Positions 1 to 9,495 are shown, counted from the first letter of the stretch. The stretch is DNA of 64,000 nt from Paucibacter sp. Y2R2-4 (GCF_025717535.1 NZ_JAJIRO010000002.1:1-64000); one strand, 5' to 3'. A program made the numbers and translations. Notes: generated by a model from the letters alone, not told the origin.

Positions 1-408
1 CAGCTCAACTTGCAGCTACCGACTTGGCGTCAGCAGCACAGAAGCGAGATTATGACTGATTTTCTTCAATCTCGTCAAGCGTTTCGAAATTTCTTTCAAC
101 TCTCAACTTCTATCTCGCAGACCTCAGAAAGCAAGCTCTCGTCAGCGCAGCCCACTACTATAGCATTGAGTTTGTAGCCTAGTAAGAACTTCTTGGAAAA
201 ATTCTTGCTCAATCGCCTGAGGGGCTGGAAACGTCCGCACTGAGTCAGGCAAAAAGGGGATGGATACCGCCAAAAAGACGGGGCCATCGAGCCGCATGGC
301 GGAGATTGGCAGCGCACGGCTCCACCTTGCAAAAATGGGGCCTGCCAAGCTGGGGCCTGTGGCCAACTGGATCAAACGATGTCCAGCAGCACCCACAAAG
401 CCCCTACT
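1..408. other. Left-edge region without a recognised gene
   Basis: No known protein family, RNA gene or strong terminator is visible in this stretch downstream of tctA. Frame 1 on the plus strand is open from base 1 to a TAG at 175-177 (58 codons, with an ATG at 52), so a gene tail entering from the left is possible. The peptide is Ser/Gln-rich and matches nothing I recognise. The base composition is lower in GC than the neighbouring genes over roughly the first 200 bases, which fits an intergenic or decayed segment. Confidence 0.4.
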
Positions 409-1917
409 TCATTCCTCTTGAAAAGCCTCTTCACGCTTGCTCTTGATCGAGGGCAACATCACGACAACCACCATCAAGAAGGCCGCAATCAACAGGCCCG
501 CAGACAAGGGACGGCTCATGAATGTCCCCCAGTCGCCGCGCGAAAGCAGCAGAGCACGACGCAGGTTCTCTTCCATCATGGGGCCTAAGATGAAACCCAG
601 CAATAAGGGCGCGGGTTCGCAGCTGAGCTTGTAGAAGGCATAACCCACCAGGGCAAAGATTGCCGTCATGAAGACGTCGAAGTTGTTATTGCTGAGGGTG
701 TAGGTCCCAATGCAGCAGAAGGTCACGATGGCCGGGAACAAGAACCGGTATGGGACCGTCAGCAATTTGATCCAGACGCCAATCAAGGGGAGATTCAAAA
801 CAACCAACATCAGGTTGCCCACCCACATCGATGCGATCAAGCCCCAGAACAACTCTGGATTGCTGGTCATCACTTGCGGGCCCGGCTGAATTCCCTTGAT
901 CGTCATGGCCCCCACCATCAAGGCCATCACCGCGTTGGGCGGTATGCCCAAGGTCAGCATGGGAATGAAACTGGTTTGGGCACCCGCGTTATTGGCAGCT
1001 TCTGGACCTGCCACACCTTGGATTGCGCCCCTGCCGAAAGGAATGCGCGGGTTTTTGACGATCTTCTTCTCTAAGGTGTAGGACGCAAAGGAGGCCAGCA
1101 AAGCACCGCCGCCCGGCAAGACACCCAACACCGATCCCAAGGTCGTGCCGCGAACCACCGATGGCCAGGCCTCCTTGAAGTCCTGCTTGGTCGGCCACAA
1201 ACCCTTCACATCCTTGGTGAACACCTCACGCTGTTCTTCTGGTTGCCCCAGGTTGGCAATGATCTCCCCGAAGCCAAAGATGCCCATGGCGATGACGACG
1301 AAACCGATGCCATCGGTCAGTTCGGGAATGTCGAACGAAAAGCGGGGCGTGCCCGAGATGACATCGGTATTGATCTGCCCCAGCAACAAGCCCAGCAAGA
1401 TCATGGAGATGGCCTTGACCAGCGAGCCTGAGGCCAAGACCACGGCGCCAACCAGTCCCAAGACCATCAAAGAGAAGTACTCGGCAGGGCCGAACTTGAA
1501 GGCCAACTCGGTCAAGGGCGGAGCGAAGGCAGCAATGATGACCGTGCCCACGCAACCGGCAAAAAAGGAGCCCAAGCCGGCGGCGGCCAGCGCCGCACCA
1601 GCCCGACCCTGACGTGCCATCTGATAGCCATCAATGGCAGTCACCACCGAGCTGGACTCCCCCGGCACATTGATCAAGATCGCCGTCGTCGATCCACCGT
1701 ATTGGGCCCCGTAATAAATACCAGCCAACATGATCAAAGCGGGCGTCGCATCCAAGGCGTAGATCGAAGGCAGCAACATGGCGATGGTGGCCACAGGCCC
1801 CAAGCCGGGCAACACGCCAATCAAAGTACCCAGCACTGCGCCACCGAAGGCATAGAGCAGGTTTTGCCACGTCATGGCCACGTGAAAGCCGAGGGCTAGG
1901 TTATTCAAGAGTTCCAT
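409..1917 (-). CDS. tctA: Tripartite tricarboxylate transporter, large permease TctA
   Basis: Large membrane subunit of a TTT-family secondary transporter, which imports tricarboxylates or other carboxylates with the small subunit TctB and a periplasmic binding protein TctC. The 502-residue length is normal for TctA. Family signatures are seen near the N-terminus: GVLPGLGP at about residues 34-41, YYGAQYGGSTTAIL at about 68-81 and NVPGE at 83-87. About ten to twelve hydrophobic segments follow. The gene starts 10 bases after tctB ends, so the two form an operon. The substrate cannot be told from the sequence, and no tctC lies next to it, which is unusual for this family. Confidence 0.95.
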   Translation of the reverse strand: MELLNNLALGFHVAMTWQNLLYAFGGAVLGTLIGVLPGLGPVATIAMLLPSIYALDATPALIMLAGIYYGAQYGGSTTAILINVPGESSSVVTAIDGYQMARQGRAGAALAAAGLGSFFAGCVGTVIIAAFAPPLTELAFKFGPAEYFSLMVLGLVGAVVLASGSLVKAISMILLGLLLGQINTDVISGTPRFSFDIPELTDGIGFVVIAMGIFGFGEIIANLGQPEEQREVFTKDVKGLWPTKQDFKEAWPSVVRGTTLGSVLGVLPGGGALLASFASYTLEKKIVKNPRIPFGRGAIQGVAGPEAANNAGAQTSFIPMLTLGIPPNAVMALMVGAMTIKGIQPGPQVMTSNPELFWGLIASMWVGNLMLVVLNLPLIGVWIKLLTVPYRFLFPAIVTFCCIGTYTLSNNNFDVFMTAIFALVGYAFYKLSCEPAPLLLGFILGPMMEENLRRALLLSRGDWGTFMSRPLSAGLLIAAFLMVVVVMLPSIKSKREEAFQEE

Positions 1918-1927
1918 GCGTCAGCCC

Positions 1928-2392
1928 TCAAGCGCCAAAGATAGTCGGCCAAACCGGGATCACCAGCTTCAGCCCCCAAACAAAGATCACCCAACTGCCA
2001 GCAGTCAGGATCACGCTGTTGAGCAAAGCATCTTTCCAGTGAAACTCATCACTGGCCATCGCGGACAAGGTGATCAAGACCGGCAACGTGATGGCCAAGC
2101 CAAAGCGAGGCAGCATTAGCCCGAAAACCACGATCGACGCCACAATGACCAGCAAGGGGCGCCAGGCAATCGCACCAATCGGATCGCCCCCCTCAGACTC
2201 GATGGTCAGGGCCTTGAACAAAACCATGCCGCCCAGGACGGCAAGTAATACGCCCAGTCCGAATGGGAAGTAGGCCGGCCCCGGCCGGGCCGATGAGCCA
2301 AAGTTGTATTCGCTCGAGGCCACCGCAAATGCCAGCCCCACCAACACGAACATCAACCCTGACCAGAAGTCTCTTTGACTCTTGATCTTCAT
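1928..2392 (-). CDS. tctB: Tripartite tricarboxylate transporter, small permease TctB
   Basis: Small membrane subunit (154 residues) of the same TTT transporter as the following tctA. It has about four hydrophobic segments and the typical TctB N-terminus, with FWSGLMFVLVGLAFA followed by a GPAYFP motif at about residues 38-43. The ATG has a clear ribosome-binding site, AAGGGG, six bases upstream. A weak -10-like TAGAAT lies about 45 bases upstream in the 140-base gap after the GspE-type gene, so the pair may have its own promoter. The family is clear; the transported substrate is unknown. Confidence 0.9.
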   Translation of the reverse strand: MKIKSQRDFWSGLMFVLVGLAFAVASSEYNFGSSARPGPAYFPFGLGVLLAVLGGMVLFKALTIESEGGDPIGAIAWRPLLVIVASIVVFGLMLPRFGLAITLPVLITLSAMASDEFHWKDALLNSVILTAGSWVIFVWGLKLVIPVWPTIFGA

Positions 2393-2532
2393 TGCAAACC
2401 CCTTGTTGCGATCTATTGCGCTCTATGGACGGCGCATTCTAGGCAGGGGCAGAAACCGCGCGAGTGTGGGTTACACGTAAGGGCCAAGCATTCCCATGCC
2501 CAGCCCCAGAGTTTTACGGAGGGTTGCGGCGT

Positions 2533-4335
2533 TCAGCTTTGCCACTGCGGCGTGCTACGCAGGATTTCTTCCAGGGTCGTCACCCCTTCCGCCACCTTCA
2601 TCGCCCCCGCCAGACGCAAGGGGCGCAACCCTTCTTGCATGGCTTGGCGGCGCAGCGCCGAGATGTCCGGCGAGGGATGCAGATGGGTCTTGATCGACTC
2701 ACCCACGGTCAAGAGTTCATACAAGCCGGCACGGCCGCGGTAGCCGGTGTGTCGACACTCCAAGCAGCCCACGGGCTTGTAGGGCTTGACGCCGCCATTC
2801 ATGCGCCAATGCTTGAGCATATCGTTCAGGGTGTCGCGAGTGACCGTTGGGTCCGGTGCCTTGCAATGCGGGCACAAAGTCCGCACCAGGCGCTGCGCCA
2901 ACACACCAATCACTGTGGCACTGATCAAGTAGGAAGGCACGCCCAAGTCCGTCAAGCGAGTGATGGCAGAGGCCGCATCATTGGTGTGCAAGGTGCTGAA
3001 CACCAAGTGCCCGGTCAGCGAAGCCTGAATCGCCATTTCAGCGGTGGCCAGATCGCGAATCTCACCCACCATGATGATGTCCGGGTCCTGCCGCATCAAA
3101 GCGCGCAGGCCCTCGGCAAAGCCAAAATCCAGCGCCACCTGCACCTGGGTCTGGTTGAAGGCCGGCTCGATCATTTCAATCGGGTCTTCAATGGTGCAGA
3201 CATTGACCTCGTCGGTGGCCAGGCGCTTGAGCGTCGAGTACAGCGTTGTGGTCTTACCGCTGCCCGTCGGCCCCGTCACCAAGATGATGCCGTGCGGCTG
3301 GGTCACCAGCTTTTCCCAGCGTTCGGTGTCGTGGCTGGAAAAGCCCAACATGGCCAGGTCCTTGACCGCCGTATCGGGGTCAAAGATCCGCATCACCATT
3401 TTTTCGCCAAAGGCGGTCGGCAGCGTGGAGAGCCGCATTTCGACTTCATCGCCGGCCGGGTTGCGCGTCTTGATGCGGCCGTCCAACGGCCGGCGGCGTT
3501 CCACCACGTCCATACGACCCAAGAGCTTGATACGCGAGATCATCGCGTTCATCACGGTTGGCGGCAGCTGATAGACCGTGTGCAAAACCCCGTCGATGCG
3601 GAAGCGAATCACGCCCATCTCGCGGCGAGGTTCTAAGTGGATGTCACTGGCGCGCTGGTCAAAGGCGTACTGCCATAACCAATCCACCACCTGCACCACG
3701 CCCTGGTCATTGGCGTCGAGTTGCTTGTTGCTGCGGCCCAGCTCAACCAACTGCTCGAAACTGGCCACCTGGGTCGACTCGCCCGTCTTGGCCGCAGCGC
3801 GCACCGAGCGCGCCAAGGTGAAGAACTCGGTGGTGTAACGCGAGATCTCCAGCGGATTGGCCACCACCAGCTTGATGGGCTTACGGGTATGCGACTCGAT
3901 CTGCGCTACCCAGCTGGTGTCAAAAGGCTCCGAAGTGGCAATCGTCACCTCGTTCAGCCCCACCAACACCGGTAGGCATCGCTTGGCCTCGGCATAGCCG
4001 ACCGACATCACATCGGACACCCGCCCCACATCGACCTTGAGCGGGTCGATGCGCAGATAAGGCAGCTTAGCGCGCTGCGCCAGCCACTCAGTCAAAGCAT
4101 CCAAATCCAGCGACTTGCCGCTGCTGCCCACCCGACTCAAACCCGCATGGGCCAAGCGCACCAAAGGGTGCAAGGAGCTGTCGCCCGCCGCGAAGCGCTG
4201 CTGGGTGCGCAGCACCTGTTCCTGGTCAATGACCCCATCTTCCAGCAACCAATTCAGCAGGGCTCGCCACTCCAGCCGCCCTTCTGACTTGGCAGTCACG
4301 GCAGCCGAATTCTCGGTTTTGGGCTTGGCATTCAT
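2533..4335 (-). CDS. GspE/PulE-family secretion or pilus assembly ATPase
   Basis: Hexameric ATPase of the type II secretion / type IV pilus assembly class, acting at the inner-membrane cytoplasmic face. The 600-residue protein has an N-terminal MshEN/GspE-N-like region (about 20-170). Next come the Walker A box GPTGSGKTT (355-363), a DPDIIMVGEIRD Walker B region (417-428) and the His box TGHLVFSTLHTND (441-453). A four-cysteine zinc site is formed by CPHC (488-491) and CLEC (524-527). All catalytic motifs are intact. Its ATG overlaps the previous stop codon as ATGA, so translation is probably coupled to the spermidine-synthase-like gene. No other secretion or pilus gene is in the window, so its partner machine (GspE2- or PilB-like) is unknown. 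Confidence 0.9.
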   Translation of the reverse strand: MNAKPKTENSAAVTAKSEGRLEWRALLNWLLEDGVIDQEQVLRTQQRFAAGDSSLHPLVRLAHAGLSRVGSSGKSLDLDALTEWLAQRAKLPYLRIDPLKVDVGRVSDVMSVGYAEAKRCLPVLVGLNEVTIATSEPFDTSWVAQIESHTRKPIKLVVANPLEISRYTTEFFTLARSVRAAAKTGESTQVASFEQLVELGRSNKQLDANDQGVVQVVDWLWQYAFDQRASDIHLEPRREMGVIRFRIDGVLHTVYQLPPTVMNAMISRIKLLGRMDVVERRRPLDGRIKTRNPAGDEVEMRLSTLPTAFGEKMVMRIFDPDTAVKDLAMLGFSSHDTERWEKLVTQPHGIILVTGPTGSGKTTTLYSTLKRLATDEVNVCTIEDPIEMIEPAFNQTQVQVALDFGFAEGLRALMRQDPDIIMVGEIRDLATAEMAIQASLTGHLVFSTLHTNDAASAITRLTDLGVPSYLISATVIGVLAQRLVRTLCPHCKAPDPTVTRDTLNDMLKHWRMNGGVKPYKPVGCLECRHTGYRGRAGLYELLTVGESIKTHLHPSPDISALRRQAMQEGLRPLRLAGAMKVAEGVTTLEEILRSTPQWQS

Positions 4336-5132
4336 GTCTGCGGCTCAGATCTCAGCTGATTGATGATGCTCAACGGCAAGGGGCGCACCAGCCGCAGCCA
4401 TTTGCGCGCCGGCAGTTCAAACTCTGCCTCGATGGTAGCCGCTCGGCGCTCTAACTCCTCACGCTCCGGCACTTGCACGCCACGCGCGGCAACCACAATC
4501 GTGTTGCCCTCTTTGGTTGGCGCCAGGCTCCAGACCTGATCGCTGCCAAAGACCGCAGCGATACGCGCCGCGCTGCGCGCAAAGCTGGCATCGCGGCCAA
4601 ACAGATTCACTGTCATCAAGCCGCCATCGGCCAGGATGCGGTGGCAGTTGGCATAGAAGGCCTCATCGTCCAAGACCGGGGAAGCAGCGTCATGGTCATA
4701 GAGGTCGACATTCAGGACATCGACCGTTTGCACCCGCTCCGGCTCGGCCACCCAACGCGCTGCGTCGGCGTTGAAGACCGTCAGCCGTTTGTCGTCCTCG
4801 GGCAAGTGGAACCAAACCCGGCAGGCATTGATCACCGTCGGGTTGAGTTCCACCGCGCTGGTCTGCATCCGCAAGACCTTGTGGCAAAACCGGGTCAGCG
4901 CCGCCGCGCCCAGGCCAAGCTGCACCGCATGGCCCTCCCGAACCTGCGCAGACTCACGCCACAGCATCCACACCATCATGCGCTGGATGTACTCCAGCTC
5001 CAGTTGCTGGGGCTTGCGAATGCGCATCGCCCCTTGCACCCAAATGGAGTCCAGGTGCAAAAAACGCACGCCGTCGTACTCGGACAGCGTGGCCGGGGCC
5101 CAAGCCACTTTTTTGGTTTTCTTGTTATTCAT
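4332..5132 (-). CDS. Spermidine-synthase-like protein
   Basis: A 266-residue protein with the Rossmann methyltransferase fold of the spermidine synthase family. The glycine motif VQLGLGAAAL stands where true spermidine synthases carry GGGDGG, and an acidic stretch VDLYDHD sits in the region of the catalytic loop. The start at 5132 was chosen because it forms an ATGA overlap with the glycosylase stop. A longer in-frame start at 5174 would extend into the upstream gene. The Lys-rich N-terminus MNNKKTKK then leads straight into the core, without the full N-terminal beta domain of classical SpeE. Aminopropyl transfer is therefore doubtful. Many such genes sit beside a GspE-type ATPase in Burkholderiales (recollection). 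Confidence 0.75.
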   Translation of the reverse strand: MNNKKTKKVAWAPATLSEYDGVRFLHLDSIWVQGAMRIRKPQQLELEYIQRMMVWMLWRESAQVREGHAVQLGLGAAALTRFCHKVLRMQTSAVELNPTVINACRVWFHLPEDDKRLTVFNADAARWVAEPERVQTVDVLNVDLYDHDAASPVLDDEAFYANCHRILADGGLMTVNLFGRDASFARSAARIAAVFGSDQVWSLAPTKEGNTIVVAARGVQVPEREELERRAATIEAEFELPARKWLRLVRPLPLSIINQLRSEPQT

Positions 5133-5659
5133 TGATTCGATGCGCTGAAAAAGTCGGGAACCATTTGCTGCCAAGCCGCCAGTTTGCCTGCATAGGCCAA
5201 GGTGTAGGCCGGGCTGCTTGAAGGCAACTGAAATATTTTGTAGCGCTGGGCCGCCTCCCCCAACTGAATCAGGCCCAAGCGCGCCGCCGTGCCGCCGTTG
5301 AAAGCGATCATGCGCAAGGCCGGCATGCCGGCCAGGAGTGCATGCAGATCACTGGCGCGCGGCTCGCGAATCTGGCTGTCTAGGCTGCCTTGGCGCTGAG
5401 TCTCGGTGATCACATCCCAGAGGCCAATGCGATGCTGCCGCAAGAGCTGCAATCGAGCGGCATAGTCGGCATCGACCAGCGGCAGAGCAAACACATCCGA
5501 CAACAAGCGCCAAAGCTGATTGCGCGGGTGGCCGTAGTACTGCTGCGCCTTCAAGGACGCCACACCGGGGAAGCTCCCCAAGACCAGCAGCCGCGTATCG
5601 GGCGCCACATGCGGCGCGAGACCTTGCAGGCGAGGCAAGTCCACGCAAGCCTCAGCCAT
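5129..5659 (-). CDS. DNA-deoxyinosine/uracil glycosylase family protein
   Basis: Base-excision repair glycosylase of the uracil-DNA glycosylase superfamily, closest to the Mug/TDG-like deoxyinosine glycosylases (176 residues). Family features are the N-terminal VLGSFPG motif, a YYGHPRNQLW segment, AFNGGTAA in the middle and LPSSSPAYT in the C-terminal substrate loop. The start at 5659 overlaps the tatD stop by 8 bases; the longer open frame upstream only shadows tatD. Its own stop overlaps the next ATG as ATGA. Substrate choice (hypoxanthine or uracil) is inferred from family resemblance. Confidence 0.85.
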   Translation of the reverse strand: MAEACVDLPRLQGLAPHVAPDTRLLVLGSFPGVASLKAQQYYGHPRNQLWRLLSDVFALPLVDADYAARLQLLRQHRIGLWDVITETQRQGSLDSQIREPRASDLHALLAGMPALRMIAFNGGTAARLGLIQLGEAAQRYKIFQLPSSSPAYTLAYAGKLAAWQQMVPDFFSASNQ

Positions 5660-6479
5660 GGGCCACCAACAACTCTTGCAACTTGGGCAAGGCGGCGCCC
5701 ACATTGACCGAAGTGATGCGAGCGGCTTGCTCCAGCGACCAGCCTCGCAAGTCCGCCAGACTCTGCGCAATGCGCGGCAACTCGGCCGGCTCGTTGCGGC
5801 CCGAGAGCTCGCCCGCCGCACGTTGCTCGGCGGTTTTGTAGAGCCAATGCGGCGGGATGTCCGGCGCATCGGTCTCCAACACTACAGCGGATTCAGGGAC
5901 GCCTGCCGCCAGGCGGCGAATCTGCGCCGAACGCTCATAGGTCAAGGTGCCGCCAAAGCCGAGCTTGAAGCCACGGTCAACAAAGCGCTGCGCCTGCTGC
6001 TCGCTGCCGTTGAAGGCGTGGGCGATGCCGCCGCGCACCGCAATGCTCGAAAGCCCCGCCAACAACTGATCCGCGCTGCGCCGCACATGCAACAAGACCG
6101 GCAGATCAAAACGGCGCGCCAGCTTCAGTTGCTCGCGATAAAAAAACTGCTGACGTTCAGGGCTCAAGCCAGGCACAAAGAAGTCCAGGCCAATCTCCCC
6201 CACCGCCACCAAGCGTGGGTCGGTGGCATGACGCGCCAGCAGTTCCGCCAACAGGGTCAGGTCTTGCTCCTTCGCCTGCATCACATACAGCGGATGGATG
6301 CCCAAGGCATAGGCAAAGCCATGGCGATGCGCCAACTCGCGGGCCGCTTCGAAATCAAAGGCCCCCACCGCCGGAATCACCAGCATCTGGACGCCCGCAT
6401 CGCGGGCGCGCAGGACCACCGCCTCGCGGTCGAGATCGAACTCGGGCGCGTCCAGATGGCAGTGGCTGTCGATCCACAT
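5652..6479 (-). CDS. tatD: TatD-family metal-dependent hydrolase
   Basis: TIM-barrel metal-dependent nuclease of the TatD family, a 3'-5' exonuclease acting on DNA and RNA in characterised members. The 275-residue protein begins MWIDSHCHLD, carrying the HxH metal site right at the N-terminus. It ends with the conserved LETDAPDIPP motif and an RNEP segment. The start at 6479 puts HxH at the usual place; an upstream ATG at 6512 would add an atypical 11 residues. It begins a coupled run with the glycosylase, spermidine-synthase-like and GspE-type genes, and purU lies 34 bases upstream. Confidence 0.92.
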   Translation of the reverse strand: MWIDSHCHLDAPEFDLDREAVVLRARDAGVQMLVIPAVGAFDFEAARELAHRHGFAYALGIHPLYVMQAKEQDLTLLAELLARHATDPRLVAVGEIGLDFFVPGLSPERQQFFYREQLKLARRFDLPVLLHVRRSADQLLAGLSSIAVRGGIAHAFNGSEQQAQRFVDRGFKLGFGGTLTYERSAQIRRLAAGVPESAVVLETDAPDIPPHWLYKTAEQRAAGELSGRNEPAELPRIAQSLADLRGWSLEQAARITSVNVGAALPKLQELLVAHG

Positions 6480-6513
6480 GGAGCCCAGCCCTGAATGCAG
6501 AGCCGCGATCAAC

Positions 6514-7377
6514 TCAACGGAACACCACGGTGCGGCGGCCGTTCATCAAGACGCGGTGTTCGGCATGCCATTGGATGGCACGCGCCAAGGTCACACACTC
6601 AACATCACGGCCGATGGCGACCAGGTGCTCAGGCGTCAGGCCGTGGTCAATGCGGGCCACTTCCTGCTCGATGATGGGGCCTTCGTCCAGATCGGAGGTG
6701 ACGTAATGCGCCGTCGCACCGATCAGCTTGACGCCGCGCTCATGCGCTTGGTGATAAGGCTTGGCGCCCTTGAAGCTGGGCAAGAAGCTGTGATGAATAT
6801 TGATGGCCCGGCCCGACAAATCACGGCACAACTCCGGTGACAGGATTTGCATATAGCGAGCCAGCACCACCAGATCGATCTGGTTGTCCGCGATCACCTC
6901 GCGGATCTTGCGTTCCTGCGCCTGCTTTTGCTCTTCGGTCGAGTTCAAAAGCGGGAAGTGGTGGAAGGGAATGTTGTGCGAGGCGGCCAGCTGATAGAAG
7001 TCACGGTGGTTGGAGACGATGGCCGGGATTTCGATCGGCAAATGCCCGGTCTGCACTCGGAACAGCAAGTCGTTCAGGCAATGGCCGAGCTTGGACACCA
7101 TCAGCAACACGCGCGTCTTGGCTTGACTGGACACCAAGGTCCAATCCATTTGCAATCGTGTCGCCAAGGGCTCAAAAGCTAAGCGCAAGGACTCCACCGA
7201 AGCACCGCTCCCACACTCAAACTCGATGCGCATGAAAAAGCGCTGATGGTCGGCATCCCCATGCTGGGCCGAGGTCAGGATATTGCCACCCTGCTCCAAC
7301 AACAAGCCGGTGACCGCATGGACGATGCCGGCTTGATCGGGGCAACTGAGCTTGAGGATGAAACGTGAGGAGGTCAT
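6514..7377 (-). CDS. purU: Formyltetrahydrofolate deformylase
   Basis: Hydrolyses 10-formyltetrahydrofolate to formate and tetrahydrofolate, balancing one-carbon pools and feeding formate to purine synthesis. The 287-residue protein has an N-terminal ACT domain (about 1-85, starting with SRFILKLSCPDQAGIVHAV) and a C-terminal formyltransferase-fold domain. The latter contains HHSFLPSFKGAKPYHQA and the GATAHYVTSDLDEGPII signature with its catalytic His and Asp. Length and domain order match E. coli PurU (280 residues). It is followed 34 bases later by tatD on the same strand. Confidence 0.96.
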   Translation of the reverse strand: MTSSRFILKLSCPDQAGIVHAVTGLLLEQGGNILTSAQHGDADHQRFFMRIEFECGSGASVESLRLAFEPLATRLQMDWTLVSSQAKTRVLLMVSKLGHCLNDLLFRVQTGHLPIEIPAIVSNHRDFYQLAASHNIPFHHFPLLNSTEEQKQAQERKIREVIADNQIDLVVLARYMQILSPELCRDLSGRAINIHHSFLPSFKGAKPYHQAHERGVKLIGATAHYVTSDLDEGPIIEQEVARIDHGLTPEHLVAIGRDVECVTLARAIQWHAEHRVLMNGRRTVVFR

Positions 7378-7435
7378 GGTCCGCAGGGAAGTTGAATTGG
7401 GGGGTCAATAGTGAGGCCGACGCTGCAAAACGAGG

Positions 7436-8155
7436 TCAAGCAGAAACGGCAGGACCAGCAGTAGGGGCGGCCTGCATGGTGCCGCCCATCAGATGCAACT
7501 GCGCCTGACACTGCTGAGCCAGCCCTTGGTCATGGGTGACCATGACGAAGGCTGTGCCAATGTCCTTGGCGGTCGTCAGCATCAGCTCAAACACGGCCTG
7601 CGCCGTGTTGCGATCCAAATTGCCAGTCGGCTCATCGGCCAAGACGCAGGCCGGCTGGGTGACCAAGGCGCGCGCGATAGCCACCCGCTGCCGCTCGCCC
7701 CCCGACAACTCGGCCGGCCGATGCTGCACCCGTGCGCCCAAGCCTACCCGGGCCAGCATGGCCGCTGCCACCTCGCGTGCCTGCGCTTGCGGCATACGGC
7801 GGATGCGCAGCGGCATGGCCACATTGTCCAAGGCGCTGAACTCGGGCAGCAGATGATGGAACTGGTAGACAAAGCCCAGGTGCAGATTGCGCCAGCGCCC
7901 CAGCTCAGGCTCGGCCATATCGGCCAAATTGCGGCCCATCAAACTGACATGCCCGGTGCTGGGTTTGTCGAGGCCGCCGAGCAAATGCAGCAGCGTCGAC
8001 TTGCCGGAACCCGAGGCGCCGACGATGGCCAGAGTCTGGCCACGCCGCACCGTCAGGTCCACCCCGCTCAGAACTTGCACATCCAGATCGCCCTCGGAGA
8101 AACGGCGTCCAAGGCCCAAGCCTTGCAGGACCACATCACGACCGACCTCATTCAT
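7436..8155 (-). CDS. lolD: Lipoprotein-releasing ABC transporter ATPase LolD
   Basis: ATPase of the LolCDE complex, which extracts outer-membrane-directed lipoproteins from the inner membrane and hands them to LolA. The 239-residue protein has Walker [10 protein letters not shown] (about 41-49), ABC signature [15 protein letters not shown], Walker [12 protein letters not shown] and the switch His in VTHDQ. Its start lies 8 bases inside the lolC gene, which indicates translational coupling. The MacB/LolD/FtsE subfamily is clear, and pairing with a LolC/E-type permease supports LolD. Confidence 0.93.
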   Translation of the reverse strand: MNEVGRDVVLQGLGLGRRFSEGDLDVQVLSGVDLTVRRGQTLAIVGASGSGKSTLLHLLGGLDKPSTGHVSLMGRNLADMAEPELGRWRNLHLGFVYQFHHLLPEFSALDNVAMPLRIRRMPQAQAREVAAAMLARVGLGARVQHRPAELSGGERQRVAIARALVTQPACVLADEPTGNLDRNTAQAVFELMLTTAKDIGTAFVMVTHDQGLAQQCQAQLHLMGGTMQAAPTAGPAVSA

Positions 8156-9407
8156 AACGCAAAGCCTCGGCAGGCTGAACGCGGCTTGCGCGCCAGCTCG
8201 GATACAGGGTGGCCAAGAAGGCCAAGACCAGCGAGATCAGCACCAGCGGCGCGATATCACTCATGCGCGGGTCGCTGGGCATATGGCTGATCAAATACAT
8301 GCTGGCCGGAAGAAACTGGGTGTTCAAGGCCCATTCAATGGTCGGCACGATCACATCCAGATTGAAGGCCACCAAGAGGCCCAGAGCCACGCCCGACAAG
8401 GTGCCCAACACGCCGGCCAAAGCGCCCTGCACCATGAAGATGGCCATGATGGAGCGTGGGCTGGCGCCCAGGGTGCGCAGAATCGCGATATCAGCCTGTT
8501 TGTCGGTCACCGTCATCACCAAGGTCGAAACCAGATTGAAAGCGGCAACCGCCACGATCAAGGTCAGGATGATGCTCATCATGCGTTTTTCCACCTGCAC
8601 CGCGTCATACCAATTGGCATTGGTGCGGGTCCAATCGCGCACGCGGATCTCGCCGCCTAGGCTCAAGGCCAGCTGATCGCCAACCTGTCGGGCCTGGTGC
8701 ACATCGTTCAAGCGCAGCTGTACACCGGTCGGTCCGTCCACGCGGAAAAATCGCGCCGCGTCCTCGACGTGAATGAGCGCCAGTCCACTGTCGTACTCAT
8801 AGTGGCCGGCATTGAAGATACCCACCAAGGTGAACTGCTTGTAGCGCGGGATCACACCAGCCGGCGTGACCTGCCCGCTAGGGGCCACCAGGGTCAGCTT
8901 GTCGCCCTCGCGCACGCCCAGAGTGCGCGCCAACTCGGCGCCAACAATGATGCCCCACTCCCCCGGACGCAGCCGGGTCAGCGGACCTTCCTTGTTCAAT
9001 TTGGCAGCCAGCGGCGTTAGCTCGGCTTCCAGCGCCGGCTCAATGCCTCGCACGACGGCGCCGCGCATATCCTCGCCACGCGCGATCAAGACCTGCGAGG
9101 CCACAAAAGGCGCCGCCGCCACCACGGCTGGGTTCTGCTTGGCCTTGGCCGCAGTGGCTTGCCAGTCCGGCAAGGCCTGACCCTGAAACTCCAGCAGTTC
9201 CACATGGGCGATCACCGAGAGCATGCGGTCCCGCACCTCTTTCTGAAAGCCATTCATCACCGACAAGACGATGATCAGCGCCGCCACGCCCAGGGCAATG
9301 CCCAGCACCGACACGCCGGAAATGAAGGAGATGAAGCGATTACGCCGCCCACCCCGTCCGGCGCGGGTGTAGCGCCAGCCAATTTGCAACTCATAAGGCC
9401 AATTCAT
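8148..9407 (-). CDS. lolC: Lipoprotein-releasing ABC transporter permease LolC/LolE
   Basis: Inner-membrane permease of the lipoprotein-releasing complex, 419 residues from the chosen ATG at 9407. An N-terminal transmembrane helix (about 22-45) follows the family motif [19 protein letters not shown] large periplasmic MacB-type domain (about 50-265) comes next, then three C-terminal helices of the FtsX fold with [18 protein letters not shown]. The longer open frame upstream to 9683 crosses the sbp regulatory region and is not used. A single LolC/E-like permease is seen here, so the transporter may be LolF-type homodimeric; lolC is the customary name. Confidence 0.92.
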   Translation of the reverse strand: MNWPYELQIGWRYTRAGRGGRRNRFISFISGVSVLGIALGVAALIIVLSVMNGFQKEVRDRMLSVIAHVELLEFQGQALPDWQATAAKAKQNPAVVAAAPFVASQVLIARGEDMRGAVVRGIEPALEAELTPLAAKLNKEGPLTRLRPGEWGIIVGAELARTLGVREGDKLTLVAPSGQVTPAGVIPRYKQFTLVGIFNAGHYEYDSGLALIHVEDAARFFRVDGPTGVQLRLNDVHQARQVGDQLALSLGGEIRVRDWTRTNANWYDAVQVEKRMMSIILTLIVAVAAFNLVSTLVMTVTDKQADIAILRTLGASPRSIMAIFMVQGALAGVLGTLSGVALGLLVAFNLDVIVPTIEWALNTQFLPASMYLISHMPSDPRMSDIAPLVLISLVLAFLATLYPSWRASRVQPAEALRYE

Positions 9408-9495
9408 GGGCGGGGATGCTAACCGACGCCAGCCATACGACCACGAAGTCAGGACCCGCCCTTTCTCGGCACAGACCATTGCAAAGCTGCATATT

